DNA of 64,000 nucleotides from an uncultured Ruthenibacterium sp. (GCA_944386555.1 CALXBN010000025.1:41438-105437); one strand, 5' to 3'. Positions 16,231 through 25,090 are shown, numbered from the stretch's first letter. The notes: a model not told the origin generated them from the sequence alone. Numbers and translations are program-made.

Positions 16231-17004
16231 TCATACATGCCCTGCCGTGCGGCGATAGACTGCCATCAGGCCGTCCAGCAGCAGCGTGGGCACATGGCGG
16301 ATGGCATGGCGGCAGTAGGGTACGATCAGCCCTGCTGCGCCGCCGCAGGCCAGCACCGTGGCCGGGCCGCCCAGTTCTTCCTCAAAGCGGTCCAGCATAC
16401 CGTCCAGCATACTGGCGGTACCCAGCACCATGCCGCTTTGCATGCTTTCCACGGTGTTTTTTCCAATGGCATGGCGCGGTGCGCGCAGGGCCACGCCGCC
16501 CAGCTGGCTGGCACCGGATACCAGGGCGTTCAGGCTCAGGAACACGCCGGGCATAATACTGACACCCTGTATCCGTCCCTGGGCGTCAATGGCTGTCAGC
16601 TTGGTGGCGGTGCCCAGGTCCAGCACAATGGCCGGCAGCGGATAGCCCTCCTTGGCACCGATGGCCCCGGCCAGCAGGTCGGCCCCCAGCTCGGCAGGGT
16701 TGTGGATGCACACTTCCATGCCGGTGTCGATATCCGGGCCCAGCACCAGGGGCGTTACATCCGTCAGGTGGGCCAGAGCCCGGGCAACGGTGTCGGTGAT
16801 GGGCGGCACCACGCTGGACAGCACAATGCCTTTGATGGCCGCCGGCGCCACGCCGTACAGATCCAGGATCCCCCGCAGCTGCAGGGCGTACTGGTCGGCC
16901 TCCAGGGCTTTTTCGGTGGACAGGCGGGAGCTGAATACCAGCGCCTGCCCCTCATAGCCTCCCAGCACAATATTGGTGTTGCCGATGTCCACAGCCAGAA
17001 TCAT
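16231..17004 (-). CDS. coaX: Type III pantothenate kinase
   Basis: The ATG at 17004 follows AAAGGGCG and yields 257 residues, the usual size. It makes 4'-phosphopantothenate, the first step from pantothenate to coenzyme A, in the cytoplasm. Visible motifs are DIGNTN at residues 6-11 (phosphate 1), GPDIDTGMEV near 100 and DLGTATKLTAID near 130 (phosphate 2); the family more often has Thr where Lys stands in the last motif. Its own promoter lies in the divergent region with the DUF4830 gene. Confidence 0.93.
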   Translation of the reverse strand: MILAVDIGNTNIVLGGYEGQALVFSSRLSTEKALEADQYALQLRGILDLYGVAPAAIKGIVLSSVVPPITDTVARALAHLTDVTPLVLGPDIDTGMEVCIHNPAELGADLLAGAIGAKEGYPLPAIVLDLGTATKLTAIDAQGRIQGVSIMPGVFLSLNALVSGASQLGGVALRAPRHAIGKNTVESMQSGMVLGTASMLDGMLDRFEEELGGPATVLACGGAAGLIVPYCRHAIRHVPTLLLDGLMAVYRRTAGHV

Positions 17005-17037
17005 AGCGCGCACGCCCTTTCGTTTTCTCTCATGCCC

Positions 17038-17066
17038 ATTATAATGGAGAAACCTGCCGCTGGCAA
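17038..17066 (-). promoter_or_regulatory. Promoter of coaX
   Basis: On the minus strand TTGCCA (17066-17061) and TATAAT (17043-17038) are 17 bases apart, 34 bases before the coaX start. Confidence 0.7.
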
Positions 17067-17136
17067 GGGATATTCCGCATCGGGCCAACATACAATGGAG
17101 CAAAGCCTTTGATGGATACGGAAGGAGACATGCGGC

Positions 17137-17826
17137 ATGTTTGTGATGACCTTGAATAAGAGCGGCCTGAAAAAGCTGGCCGCCGTAGGCGTGTGCGCCC
17201 TGGCCCTGGCAGCGGGTGCGGTAGGGCTGAACCTGTTGGAGGATGACGCGGCGGCCGCCGCTGCAGCGCCCGCCAGCGTGGCCGGCCAGCAGATCACCGG
17301 CGCGGAGGACCTGCGCACCTTTCTGGCCGGATACGGCCTGGAGGTGGACCCTACGGCCGCCCAGGTGAGCACAGTGAAGGTGCCCCGCAAGTGGGACGAC
17401 AGCTTTGAGGCGTTCCATGCCGTGGTAGAGCAGAGCGGCCTGAGCCTGAAAAAGTGCAGGGGCAAAGAGGTGGACAAATGGATGGTGCCCCTGCCCGGCC
17501 AGAGTACCGACACCGCCCAGGTGTACGCTGTGGTGCTGGTGTATAAAAATGAAGCCCGCGGCGCGTACCTGCTGGAAGAGCCCTCGGGTGAAGTACGTTC
17601 CCTGACACCGACCCAGGCCGCCGCCGCACCTGCCCAGGATACCGTTTTAGCCGCAGCCCAAAGCGCTGCCCAGGCGGCCGCCCAGACGGCGGAGGAAGCG
17701 GCGACAGGAGCCCCGGCATCTTCAGCAGCCCCTGCGGCTTCCTCCCAGCCCGCGGGCACTGCCGCAGATGCGGGGGCGCCGGCAGAGGTCACCGCTGCAG
17801 AGGCAGGCGCTGTACCGGTAGAATGA
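17137..17826 (+). CDS. DUF4830-like exported or membrane-anchored protein
   Basis: The ATG at 17137 is nine bases after AAGGAG; an ATG seven bases earlier is out of frame. The 229-residue product has an N-terminal hydrophobic helix (about 12-34) and a small alpha/beta domain (about 50-155) with LRTFLAGYGLEVDP, VKVPRKWDDSFEAFHAVVEQSGLSL and AQVYAVVLVYKNEARGAYLL, which resembles DUF4830. The last 75 residues are almost only Ala, Pro, Gln, Thr and Glu and look like a disordered wall-spanning tail. Function unknown. The short gap to coaX may hold its promoter, but only a TACAAT at 17091 is clear. Confidence 0.7.
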   Translation: MFVMTLNKSGLKKLAAVGVCALALAAGAVGLNLLEDDAAAAAAAPASVAGQQITGAEDLRTFLAGYGLEVDPTAAQVSTVKVPRKWDDSFEAFHAVVEQSGLSLKKCRGKEVDKWMVPLPGQSTDTAQVYAVVLVYKNEARGAYLLEEPSGEVRSLTPTQAAAAPAQDTVLAAAQSAAQAAAQTAEEAATGAPASSAAPAASSQPAGTAADAGAPAEVTAAEAGAVPVE

Positions 17827-18279
17827 TCCTGACATCCTGCAAGGATTTGGGGGAGGAATTCGGCAAAGGGCTTCGGCCGGACAGAACTGCGCCTGCCGCG
17901 GGCCTTCGGCCATGGCGCGCCGCTTTTGGCCGCCACGCCGGCTGCCGCTGTGTGCGGCTGGGAGAAAAGGCCTTGCCGGCCGCCTTTTTCGAAAACCGAT
18001 GCTTTCGCTTTTGGCCTTTTGCGGGTTTTCGCCGTTCGATGGTTCGCCTTTTATGCGGGGGGTTATCCCTTTGCGCCCGGGGCAGGGGGGCTTATACGCT
18101 CCCCTGTTTTTTGATATTCCCTTTCCGGGGCGGAATCTGCATCGGCCCGAATAAAATACGGTTCCAAGGGCCTGCAAGTGCGCGGCACCGCGCCCGGATG
18201 GATAAAAAGGCAGCGGCCGGCATCTTTTTCAAACCGTTCGGGCAGATGGAGCCGCTCCATGCCGGATCAGCCCCCGCTC
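17827..18279. other. Intergenic stretch without a supported gene
   Basis: About 450 bases between the DUF4830 gene and the promoter of the pseudouridine synthase gene. Frames of up to 155 codons are open on both strands, but none has a ribosome binding site or a recognisable protein, and codon choice is unlike the neighbours. No structured RNA was recognised. Confidence 0.5.
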
Positions 18280-18308
18280 TTTTCATATAGGGTGTTTTGT
18301 GATATAAT
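18280..18308 (+). promoter_or_regulatory. Promoter of the pseudouridine synthase gene
   Basis: TTTTCA at 18280-18285 and a perfect TATAAT at 18303-18308 with a 17-base spacer. Confidence 0.6.
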
Positions 18309-18373
18309 AACTGTAATTATGCCGCGGGACAGGCTGGGCGCCGGCTCTGTGGTGCGGGGAAGGGAGGCAGGCT

Positions 18374-19081
18374 GTGCGGCTGGATCAATATCTGGCCCGG
18401 GCGGTACCGTGCAGCCGGGCGGATGCCAAAAAGATTCTGCGGGCCGGCCGGGTGCAGCTGGGCGGTACGGTGTGCCGGGATGCCGGGGCCTTTGTGGCGC
18501 AGGGGGACGCCGTGGCCATGGACGGCGTGCTGCTGACAGTGCAGGAACATGTATATATCATGCTGGACAAACCGGCCGGCGTTGTCAGCGCCAGCCGGGA
18601 CGGCCGGGATGTCACCGTGGTAGACCTGGTGAGCCGGGCCTATCCCCGGCGCAGCCTGTTCCCGGCTGGCAGGCTGGATAAGGACAGCACCGGTTTTGTG
18701 CTGGTGACGGACGACGGCATTCTGGCCCACCGGCTGCTGGCGCCCCGGCGCCATGTGCCCAAAACCTATCGTGTGCGGCTTGACTGCCCCGTTACAGCGG
18801 TTATGGCTGCGGGCTTTGCCGCGGGGGTCACTCTGGCCGATGGACAGCGCCTGGCCCCGGCCCTGCTGCGGGCCGGCCCCGCCCCCTGCGAGGCCGAGGT
18901 AGTGCTTACCCAGGGGGTGTATCATCAGATCAAACGGATGTTTGGCACCTTCGGCGCGGGCGTTGCGGAGCTGCGGCGGGTGGCCATCGGCGGGCTGCAG
19001 CTGGACGAAGGGCTGGGCCCCGGCGGCTTTCGGGAACTGGGCCCCGGCGAGGTGGCCCGGATGCTGGGAGAAGGGCAGTAG
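18374..19081 (+). CDS. RsuA/RluB-type pseudouridine synthase
   Basis: The GTG at 18374 follows GGGAAGGGAGG and gives 235 residues. An S4 RNA-binding domain (VRLDQYLARAVPCSRADAKKILRAGRV) occupies the first 50 residues. The catalytic domain shows MLDKPAGVVSA, then the GRLDKDSTGFVLVTDDG motif near residue 100 whose Asp is the nucleophile, and GVYHQIKRMFGTFG, the third family motif. It isomerises a uridine in rRNA; whether the target is in 16S (RsuA) or 23S (RluB) cannot be settled from the sequence. Confidence 0.9.
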   Translation: MRLDQYLARAVPCSRADAKKILRAGRVQLGGTVCRDAGAFVAQGDAVAMDGVLLTVQEHVYIMLDKPAGVVSASRDGRDVTVVDLVSRAYPRRSLFPAGRLDKDSTGFVLVTDDGILAHRLLAPRRHVPKTYRVRLDCPVTAVMAAGFAAGVTLADGQRLAPALLRAGPAPCEAEVVLTQGVYHQIKRMFGTFGAGVAELRRVAIGGLQLDEGLGPGGFRELGPGEVARMLGEGQ

Positions 19082-19224
19082 ACGGCCATGGATTCACAGT
19101 TCCTTCAAATTTTGCACACAGTTGTCGTGTATCATGGAAACCGGCCCCGGGCACGCCGGATGGCGCCTGGAAAAATCTTTTCCCATATTACACAATAAAC
19201 GGGCAAAATTTTTGGCGAAAACTG

Positions 19225-19253
19225 TTGCATTGAACAGAAGATTTGTGTAAAAT
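19225..19253 (+). promoter_or_regulatory. Promoter of the PucR-type regulator gene
   Basis: TTGCAT at 19225-19230 and TAAAAT at 19248-19253, 17 bases apart, in an AT-rich patch; the leader to the ATG at 19344 is about 85 bases. Confidence 0.65.
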
Positions 19254-19343
19254 AGAAAATAACGTGGCATGGAATTTGTCTAAATTGTCAGAAGGCCGCA
19301 GGCCTTGTGCAAGATCTTTTGTCAGAAGGGAAAAGGAGAAGTT

Positions 19344-20429
19344 ATGGCCAACCGTGTGTTTCAGGGCGTTGTCTACCAAATGAAGGATGCCATCGACCGC
19401 CTGGTGGGCGTGGTGGATGAGACGGGCACCATCATTGCCTGTGCGGATGTGAACCGCGTAGGCGAGGTGCGCGACGGCATCGCCGCCGACCGCCTTACTG
19501 CCGGCGAAGCCTTTATGCGGGACGGATACACTTACCATCTGTTCACCGCCAACAAGCGCAACGATTACGCTGTGATGGTGGAGGGCACCGACGAAGCGGC
19601 TTCCCGCTATGCTGCGCTGCTGGCCATCAGCATGCAGAACATCAAGCAGTACCACGACGAAAAGTTCGACAAGGTGAACTTTATCAAGAATGTGGTGATG
19701 GACAACATCCTGCCCGGCGATATTTACGCCCGCGCCCGGGAGCTGCACTTCTCCACCGATGTATCCCGGGTGGTGCTGCTCATCCGCGTCACATCCGGGG
19801 CTGATATTTCCGCCTACGATGTGGTCAGCAGCCTGTTCCCGGACAAGCAGAAGGACTTTGTGTTCAACATCAATGAAACCGATACCGTGCTGGTGAAAGA
19901 AATCAAGCGCGGCATTGAAAACCACGATATCTACAAGCTGGGCCAGAGCATTGTGGATACGCTGTCCGGCGAGCATTATATCAAGGCCGTGGTGGGCATC
20001 GGCACACCCATTGCCAATGTGAAAGACCTGGCCACCAGCTTCAAAGAGGCCCAGATCGCCATGGAGGTGGGCAAGGTGTTCGACACCGAAGAGTCCATCA
20101 TCTGCTATGACCATCTGGGCATTGCCCGCCTGATTTACCAGCTGCCCACCACCCTGTGCGAAATGTTCCTGCGCGAGGTGTTCAAAAACGGTAGCATTGA
20201 AAGCCTGGATCAGGAAACCCTGTTCACCATCCAGCGCTTTTTCGACAATAACCTGAACGTCTCGGAAACCAGCCGCGGGTTGTTTGTACACCGAAACACC
20301 CTGGTGTACCGGCTGGAGAAAATCAAGAAGCTTACCGGCCTGGATTTGCGGGAGTTCGATGATGCCATCACATTCAAAGTGGCCATGATGGTGAAGAAAT
20401 ACCTCTCGGCCAATCCGGCCAAATATTGA
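19344..20429 (+). CDS. PucR/CdaR-type transcriptional regulator
   Basis: The ATG at 19344 follows AAAAGGAG, giving 361 residues. The N-terminal 110 residues look like a small-molecule sensor fold (LVGVVDETGTIIACADVN resembles a PAS or GAF-type start). The middle (about 115-270) is the GGDEF-like region common to the group. The C-terminal helix-turn-helix at about 300-350 (NNLNVSETSRGLFVHRNTLVYRLEKIKKLTGLDLREF) is the clear PucR/CdaR DNA-binding domain. Known members control purine, sugar acid or other catabolism genes. Here it stands just before ftsE with a weak terminator between; whether it controls the division genes is open. Confidence 0.85.
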   Translation: MANRVFQGVVYQMKDAIDRLVGVVDETGTIIACADVNRVGEVRDGIAADRLTAGEAFMRDGYTYHLFTANKRNDYAVMVEGTDEAASRYAALLAISMQNIKQYHDEKFDKVNFIKNVVMDNILPGDIYARARELHFSTDVSRVVLLIRVTSGADISAYDVVSSLFPDKQKDFVFNINETDTVLVKEIKRGIENHDIYKLGQSIVDTLSGEHYIKAVVGIGTPIANVKDLATSFKEAQIAMEVGKVFDTEESIICYDHLGIARLIYQLPTTLCEMFLREVFKNGSIESLDQETLFTIQRFFDNNLNVSETSRGLFVHRNTLVYRLEKIKKLTGLDLREFDDAITFKVAMMVKKYLSANPAKY

Positions 20430-20466
20430 CGGCCGGCGGCGCCGTCGCCGCCCGGGCCGGCCCATG

Positions 20467-20500
20467 CGGGCGCTCATCGGCACGAGCGCCCGTTTCCGTT
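20467..20500 (+). terminator. Probable weak terminator before ftsE
   Basis: A perfect nine-base stem CGGGCGCTC/GAGCGCCCG with an eight-base loop is followed by a broken T run (GTTTCCGTTTG). Confidence 0.55.
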
Positions 20501-20547
20501 TGTACGGCGCGGCGGTTTTCGCGCTGATTCTGACAGGGGAGAATGTT

Positions 20548-21393
20548 ATGATCCGTTTTGAGAATGTAAAAAAAGTGTACCCAGGCACCGGCAAAAGCCC
20601 GGACATTGTGGCCCTGCAGAATGTGAACCTCCACATTGGCAAGGGCGAGTTCGTGTTTGTACTGGGCCACTCCGGCGCGGGCAAAAGCACCTTTTTGAAG
20701 CTGATCCTGCGGGAAGAGGCGGCCACCGAGGGCCGGGTCATTGTCAATGGGTGGGATCTGTCCACCATCAAGAACCGGGAGATCCCTTACCTGCGTCGGG
20801 GCCTGGGGGTGGTGTTCCAGGACTTCCGCCTGATTCCCACCATGACGGCCTATGAGAACGTGGCCTTTGCCATGCGGGTCACCAACATCCCCGAAAAGCA
20901 GATCAAGCGCCGGGTGCCTTATGTACTGAATCTGGTAGGCCTGCGCGACAAAGCCTACAGCCTGCCTCAGGAGCTTTCCGGCGGCGAGCAGCAGCGTATC
21001 GCCCTGGCCCGTGCATTGGTGCACTCGCCGCCCATCATCATTGCGGACGAGCCCACCGGCAATATTGACCCCGAGCTGGGCGTGGAGATCATGGAGCTGC
21101 TGCAGGCCATCAACACGGTGGGCACCACCGTAGTGGTGGTAACCCACGAGCGGGACCTGGCTCTGCGCTTCCACAAGCGCGTCATCACCATTGACCACGG
21201 CGAAGTGGTGGCGGATGCCCCCGCCGCACCCCGCCGCCGGCGCACTCCTGCCGAAGCGGCCGCGCCCACAGCCGCCCAGCGCGGCAGCGCACCGGGCCAG
21301 CCGGCCCGGCCGGCCCGTCCCGCTGCCGCGCGCACCGGCCGGCCCGCTGCGCCGCGCCATACCGGCGCCGCCAAAGGGGGTGAGCAGCCGTGA
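20548..21393 (+). CDS. ftsE: Cell division ATP-binding protein FtsE with long basic tail
   Basis: The ATG at 20548 follows GGGGAGAA and gives 281 residues. FtsE is the cytoplasmic ATPase of the FtsEX complex, which switches on peptidoglycan hydrolases at the septum. Visible are Walker A at G40-T48 (GHSGAGKST), the Q-loop in VVFQDFRLIP, LSGGEQQR, Walker B in IIIADEPTGNID, and the H-loop in VVVTHE. Residues 224-281 are an added tail of Ala, Pro, Arg and Gly; ordinary FtsE proteins end near residue 228. The ftsX start overlaps the stop (GTGA), so the two are translationally coupled. Confidence 0.95.
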   Translation: MIRFENVKKVYPGTGKSPDIVALQNVNLHIGKGEFVFVLGHSGAGKSTFLKLILREEAATEGRVIVNGWDLSTIKNREIPYLRRGLGVVFQDFRLIPTMTAYENVAFAMRVTNIPEKQIKRRVPYVLNLVGLRDKAYSLPQELSGGEQQRIALARALVHSPPIIIADEPTGNIDPELGVEIMELLQAINTVGTTVVVVTHERDLALRFHKRVITIDHGEVVADAPAAPRRRRTPAEAAAPTAAQRGSAPGQPARPARPAAARTGRPAAPRHTGAAKGGEQP

Positions 21394-22319
21394 AATGGTC
21401 CAGCTTCCAGTACTTAGTCAAGCAGGGCTGGCACAGCATGGTGGCCAACCGGCTGATGACCCTGGCCAGCATGGGCGTGCTGACGGCCTGTCTGTTCATC
21501 ACCGGCGTGGCCGCGCTGCTCAGCCTGAATGTGAACAGTTTTGTGGATTATTTGGGCAGCAAAAACGAGGTGGTGTTCTTTCTGGAGGACACCGCCACCG
21601 ACGAGCAGGTGCAGGCCCTGGCTGCCCAGATCGATGCCACGGACAATGTAGCCGCCAGCACGTATATCTCCAAGGCCCAGGCCGTGGAGGAGATGCGCCA
21701 GGACTTGGGCGAAAATTCCGATCTGCTGGACTCTTTCGCCGGGGAGGATAACCCCTCCAACCCCCTGCCGGCCTCGTTCCGTGTTTCGGTGGAGGATCCG
21801 GCCCTGATGGACCAGACCGTGCAGACCATCCGCAGCTACGGCGGAGACCTGTTTTACCGCGTGGAGGCTCCCAGCGAGCTGGGAGATGCCATGGTGACTG
21901 TGCGCCGCGTGGCCAACCTGGTGGGATGGGGTCTGGTGGCGGTGCTGGGGGTCGTCAGCGTGGTGGTCATCAGCAATACCATCAAGCTGACAGTATTTGC
22001 CCGGCGCAAGGAGATCAACATTATGAAATTCGTGGGCGCAACCAATGCCTTCATCCGTTTGCCTTTTTTTGTGGAGGGCATGACGGTGGGCGCTTTGGCC
22101 GGCGTGCTGGCCACCGCGCTGGTGGGCGGCGGCTATTATGCGATGGACCGCAGCTTCCACGCCGCCGACAGCTATTCGGTACTGCTGGTGGAATTCCAGC
22201 AGTGTATGATCCCGTTCTCTGCAGTGATCCTGCCTTTGGCCGGCGGGTTTATCCTGTTCGGCATGTTCATCGGCGGCATGGGCTGTGCCGCCAGCATCCG
22301 CAGACATCTGAAGGTTTGA
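21390..22319 (+). CDS. ftsX: Cell division protein FtsX
   Basis: The GTG at 21390 overlaps the ftsE stop and follows AAAGGGGGTGAG. The 309-residue product has the expected topology: cytoplasmic N-terminus, first membrane helix (about 22-45), a large outer domain (about 46-180) with VVFFLEDTATDEQV and ASTYISKAQAVEEM, then three membrane helices in the C-terminal half, with NTIKLTVFARRKEINIMKFVGATNAFIRLPF as the conserved coupling segment. It passes the FtsE ATPase signal to an outer hydrolase, most likely the M23 protein encoded next. Confidence 0.95.
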   Translation: MKWSSFQYLVKQGWHSMVANRLMTLASMGVLTACLFITGVAALLSLNVNSFVDYLGSKNEVVFFLEDTATDEQVQALAAQIDATDNVAASTYISKAQAVEEMRQDLGENSDLLDSFAGEDNPSNPLPASFRVSVEDPALMDQTVQTIRSYGGDLFYRVEAPSELGDAMVTVRRVANLVGWGLVAVLGVVSVVVISNTIKLTVFARRKEINIMKFVGATNAFIRLPFFVEGMTVGALAGVLATALVGGGYYAMDRSFHAADSYSVLLVEFQQCMIPFSAVILPLAGGFILFGMFIGGMGCAASIRRHLKV

Positions 22320-22338
22320 CCGTTTACAGGAGCGTGCC

Positions 22339-23628
22339 ATGGATAAGCAGCAAAAACACAAATGGATGGTGCGGGCCGTCAGCGTACTGCTGGCCCTGAT
22401 GATGATAGCTACGGTGGTGGCGCCCCTGGCGGCCACTGTATTTGCCGAGGGCATGGGCGGCACCGCCGCCGACGGCGCCTCCTCCGGCACCGCCGCCGAC
22501 GGCTCGGCCTCCGGCTCTGCCGGTACCACCTCCACCGATCAGACAGGCGAGGACCTGCGGGCCAAGTACGAAGCCCATAAGGCCGCCGCCGAGCAGTATG
22601 AGCAGCAGGCCAAGCAGTATGAGCAGCAGGCCGCCGATGCTGAGCAGGCCAAGCTGTACTACCAGCAGCAGGCCCAGGCCATCAGCGCCCAAATTGAGAC
22701 CCAGCGGCTGATAATTGCCCAGCAGGAGGAAGAATTGGCTGCCAAGCAGGGCGAATTGGCCGACCAGGTAGTGCGTGTGCAGGAGGCCAGGGATGCTTTT
22801 GAGCAGCGCCTGAAAGCCATGTATGAGATCAGCCGCACCAGCCAGCTGAGCATTCTGCTGGGGCTGGACAGCGTGGCGGATATGCTCACCTATGGGGAAA
22901 ACCTGTCCCGCATCGCCGAGAGCGACACCCAGCTGGTGGATAATCTGAAGCAGCAGCAGACCCTGATGGAGCAGCAGGCCGCGCAGATCCAGGCGGATCT
23001 GGACGAGCTGAATGCTGCCAAGGCCAATATGGAGACACTGAACCAGCAGTATACCACAGCCATGCAGAACGCTGCCACCGAGGCTGAGACAGCCACCCAG
23101 AACGCCGAAGCCTACCAGCAGTACAGCGAGGAGGAGATGGAGGCCGCCCGCCAGGCCCAGGCCGAATGGGCCGCCTGGGCCGCTTCCAGCGGCACCACCG
23201 TGGAGTACTGGGACGGCGGCCAGTTCCAGTGGCCCCTGCCCGGGTACTACCGCATCTCGTCGGAGTTCGGCGCCAACCGGGTGATCAATGGCGTGGCCGA
23301 CACCCACCGGGGCATGGACATCCCCGCGCCTGCGGGCACGCCCATCTACGCCGCCTGCGACGGCGTGGTCAGCACCAACAACCACTGGAGCTACGGCATC
23401 AGCGTGAAGCTGAGCATCAGCCCCAGTATGTCTATCATCTACGGCCACATGTCCGCCCGTTATGTGAATGACGGCGACGTGGTGGTGCGGGGCCAGAAGA
23501 TCGGGGCCGTGGGCTCCACGGGCAACTCCACGGGCAACCATCTGCACTTTGAGCTGAACGTGAACGGCTCGCCCGCCAGCATCCGCCCCTATCTGGACCC
23601 CGCCATCGAGGCCCAGCTGTACTACTGA
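22339..23628 (+). CDS. Coiled-coil M23 (LytM) peptidoglycan endopeptidase, EnvC/PcsB-like partner of FtsEX
   Basis: The ATG at 22339 follows CAGGAGCG, 19 bases after ftsX. The 429-residue protein has a signal peptide (about 1-36), a Ser/Ala linker, a Gln/Glu/Ala-rich coiled coil at about 58-270 and an M23 domain at about 300-425. All zinc ligands of an active LytM enzyme are present: H323 and D327 in HRGMD, and H401 and H403 in NHLHFE. This architecture and position mirror EnvC-like hydrolase activators or enzymes controlled by FtsEX, in which the coil binds the outer FtsX loop and the LytM domain cuts or activates at the septum. Confidence 0.92.
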   Translation: MDKQQKHKWMVRAVSVLLALMMIATVVAPLAATVFAEGMGGTAADGASSGTAADGSASGSAGTTSTDQTGEDLRAKYEAHKAAAEQYEQQAKQYEQQAADAEQAKLYYQQQAQAISAQIETQRLIIAQQEEELAAKQGELADQVVRVQEARDAFEQRLKAMYEISRTSQLSILLGLDSVADMLTYGENLSRIAESDTQLVDNLKQQQTLMEQQAAQIQADLDELNAAKANMETLNQQYTTAMQNAATEAETATQNAEAYQQYSEEEMEAARQAQAEWAAWAASSGTTVEYWDGGQFQWPLPGYYRISSEFGANRVINGVADTHRGMDIPAPAGTPIYAACDGVVSTNNHWSYGISVKLSISPSMSIIYGHMSARYVNDGDVVVRGQKIGAVGSTGNSTGNHLHFELNVNGSPASIRPYLDPAIEAQLYY

Positions 23629-23667
23629 TGCCCCGGGCCCGCCGGGCCCGGAGGAGAGGAGAGTTCG

Positions 23668-24981
23668 ATGAATAAAAAAATCACCGTCAACCTGGCGGTG
23701 GCCATCGCCATCCTGGCCATGACCGTCACTTTCGCCGTCACCATGCTGCTGAGCATGCGCATGTTTGACGCCACCGTGGCCGGCGTGCGTGACAAGGAGA
23801 CCATGTACAACAAGCTGGCCGAGGTGGACCGCAGTGTGCGGGCCAATTACTACGGCGAGATCAACGAGGACACGCTGAACGATATGCTGGCCGCCGGTTA
23901 CCTGGCGGGCATCGGTGACAGCAACGCCACCTACTACACCGCGCGCCAGTATACGGAGTACCGCGGCGTGCAGACCGGTGAGGTGATCGGCATCGGCGCC
24001 GATGTCGTGAAGGATTCCGGCGGTTACGCCCGCATTGTGCGGGTGTATGCGGGCAGCCCCGCGGCGGATGCCGCCCTGGCCGCCAATATGTTCATCACGA
24101 AGATCGGTGAAAGCGATGTGCGCAGCCTGTCTGCCAGCCAGATCAGCACCCTGCTGCAGGGCGAGGCGGGTACCAGCGTGGCCATCACCGTGCTGGACAC
24201 CGCCACCGGAACCGAGGCGCCCATTGAACTGCAGCGCCGCCAGTACGAGCGCACCACTGTGTTCAGCCAGGTGCCTGAGGGTTCCGCCACCGGCTACATC
24301 CAGATCACCAGCTTCGCCGACAGCACAGCCGACGAACTGGAGGCCGCCGTGGAGACCATGCTGGCCGCCGAAACACCGGTGACGGCCCTGGTGATTGACC
24401 TGCGCAACAACGCTGCGGGTACGCTGGAAAACGCCATGGCCGCCATCGACCGTGTGGTGGGCGTGGGTGCCATCGCCAGCAGCCAGGGGCGTGAGGGTAC
24501 CCAGGTGCTGGCTACTTCTGACAATCAGGAGATCAGCTTGCCGGTGGCCGTGGTGGTGAACAGCGGTACCTCCTACGGCGCCGAGCTGTTTGCAGCCAGT
24601 ATCCGGGATTTCGGCAAAGGCGTCATTGTGGGTACCGCTACCGCCGGCCACGGCACCATTCAGTGCGAGCCGATTACGCTTTCCGACGGTTCGGCCATCA
24701 GCTATACTGTGGGGCAGCTGCTCACCGGTGCGGGCGAAAGTTTTGACGGCACAGGTGTGCTCCCCGATGTGGAAACCACGCTCACCGCCGAGCAGGAGGC
24801 CAACTTCTATTCGCTGACGATGGACAGTGACCCCCAGCTGCAGCGCGCCTTTGAGGCCGCCGCGCAGCTGCTGGCCAATCAGGAGACTGCAGGCAGTGCA
24901 GACAGTACCCCCGCAGAGAGTGTTCCTGCGGAAAGCACGCCGGCAGAAAGCGTGCCCGCAGAAAGCGTGCCTGCGGCCTGA
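23668..24981 (+). CDS. PDZ and S41-like (CtpA family) protein, predicted proteolytically inactive
   Basis: The ATG at 23668 follows GGAGAGGAGAG, 40 bases after the M23 gene. The 437-residue product has a membrane anchor (about 8-30), a helical region, a PDZ domain (about 105-190: YARIVRVYAGSPAADAAL), and an S41 domain (about 195-375). In active carboxyl-terminal proteases the serine lies in G-S/T-A-S-A-S-E and the lysine 25 residues later in T-F-G-K-G. Here the aligned residues are Y303 (GTSYGAE) and H328 (TAGHG), with the spacing of 25 kept, so both members of the dyad are replaced. A Ser/Pro/Glu repeat tail (AESVPAEST-like) ends the protein. It may be an adaptor for the FtsEX-M23 module. 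Confidence 0.85.
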   Translation: MNKKITVNLAVAIAILAMTVTFAVTMLLSMRMFDATVAGVRDKETMYNKLAEVDRSVRANYYGEINEDTLNDMLAAGYLAGIGDSNATYYTARQYTEYRGVQTGEVIGIGADVVKDSGGYARIVRVYAGSPAADAALAANMFITKIGESDVRSLSASQISTLLQGEAGTSVAITVLDTATGTEAPIELQRRQYERTTVFSQVPEGSATGYIQITSFADSTADELEAAVETMLAAETPVTALVIDLRNNAAGTLENAMAAIDRVVGVGAIASSQGREGTQVLATSDNQEISLPVAVVVNSGTSYGAELFAASIRDFGKGVIVGTATAGHGTIQCEPITLSDGSAISYTVGQLLTGAGESFDGTGVLPDVETTLTAEQEANFYSLTMDSDPQLQRAFEAAAQLLANQETAGSADSTPAESVPAESTPAESVPAESVPAA

Positions 24982-25040
24982 GCGGGGCCGCGGCTGCGGG
25001 CCCGGCTGTGCGCTGTGGGTGCCGCGCAGAACAGATGCCG

Positions 25041-25071
25041 CCGGCCCGGGGGTTCCGGGCCGGTATTTTTT
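25041..25071 (+). terminator. Terminator-like hairpin directly before ksgA
   Basis: A nine-base stem CCGGCCCGG/CCGGGCCGG with a five-base loop is followed by TATTTTTT. It ends only 20 bases before the ksgA start codon, leaving no room for a promoter between. Confidence 0.85.
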
Positions 25072-25090
25072 GATGCAGCAAGGAGGAACC

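Noticed and set aside
17827..18290. Overlapping frames of 150 codons on both strands between the DUF4830 and pseudouridine synthase genes
   Set aside because: No start signal, no family, Cys/Arg/Phe-rich composition; more likely non-coding.
22590..22700. Repeated EQQAKQYEQQA-type units, considered as a tandem DNA repeat
   Set aside because: They are the heptad pattern of the coiled coil of the M23 protein and not a CRISPR or other repeat array.
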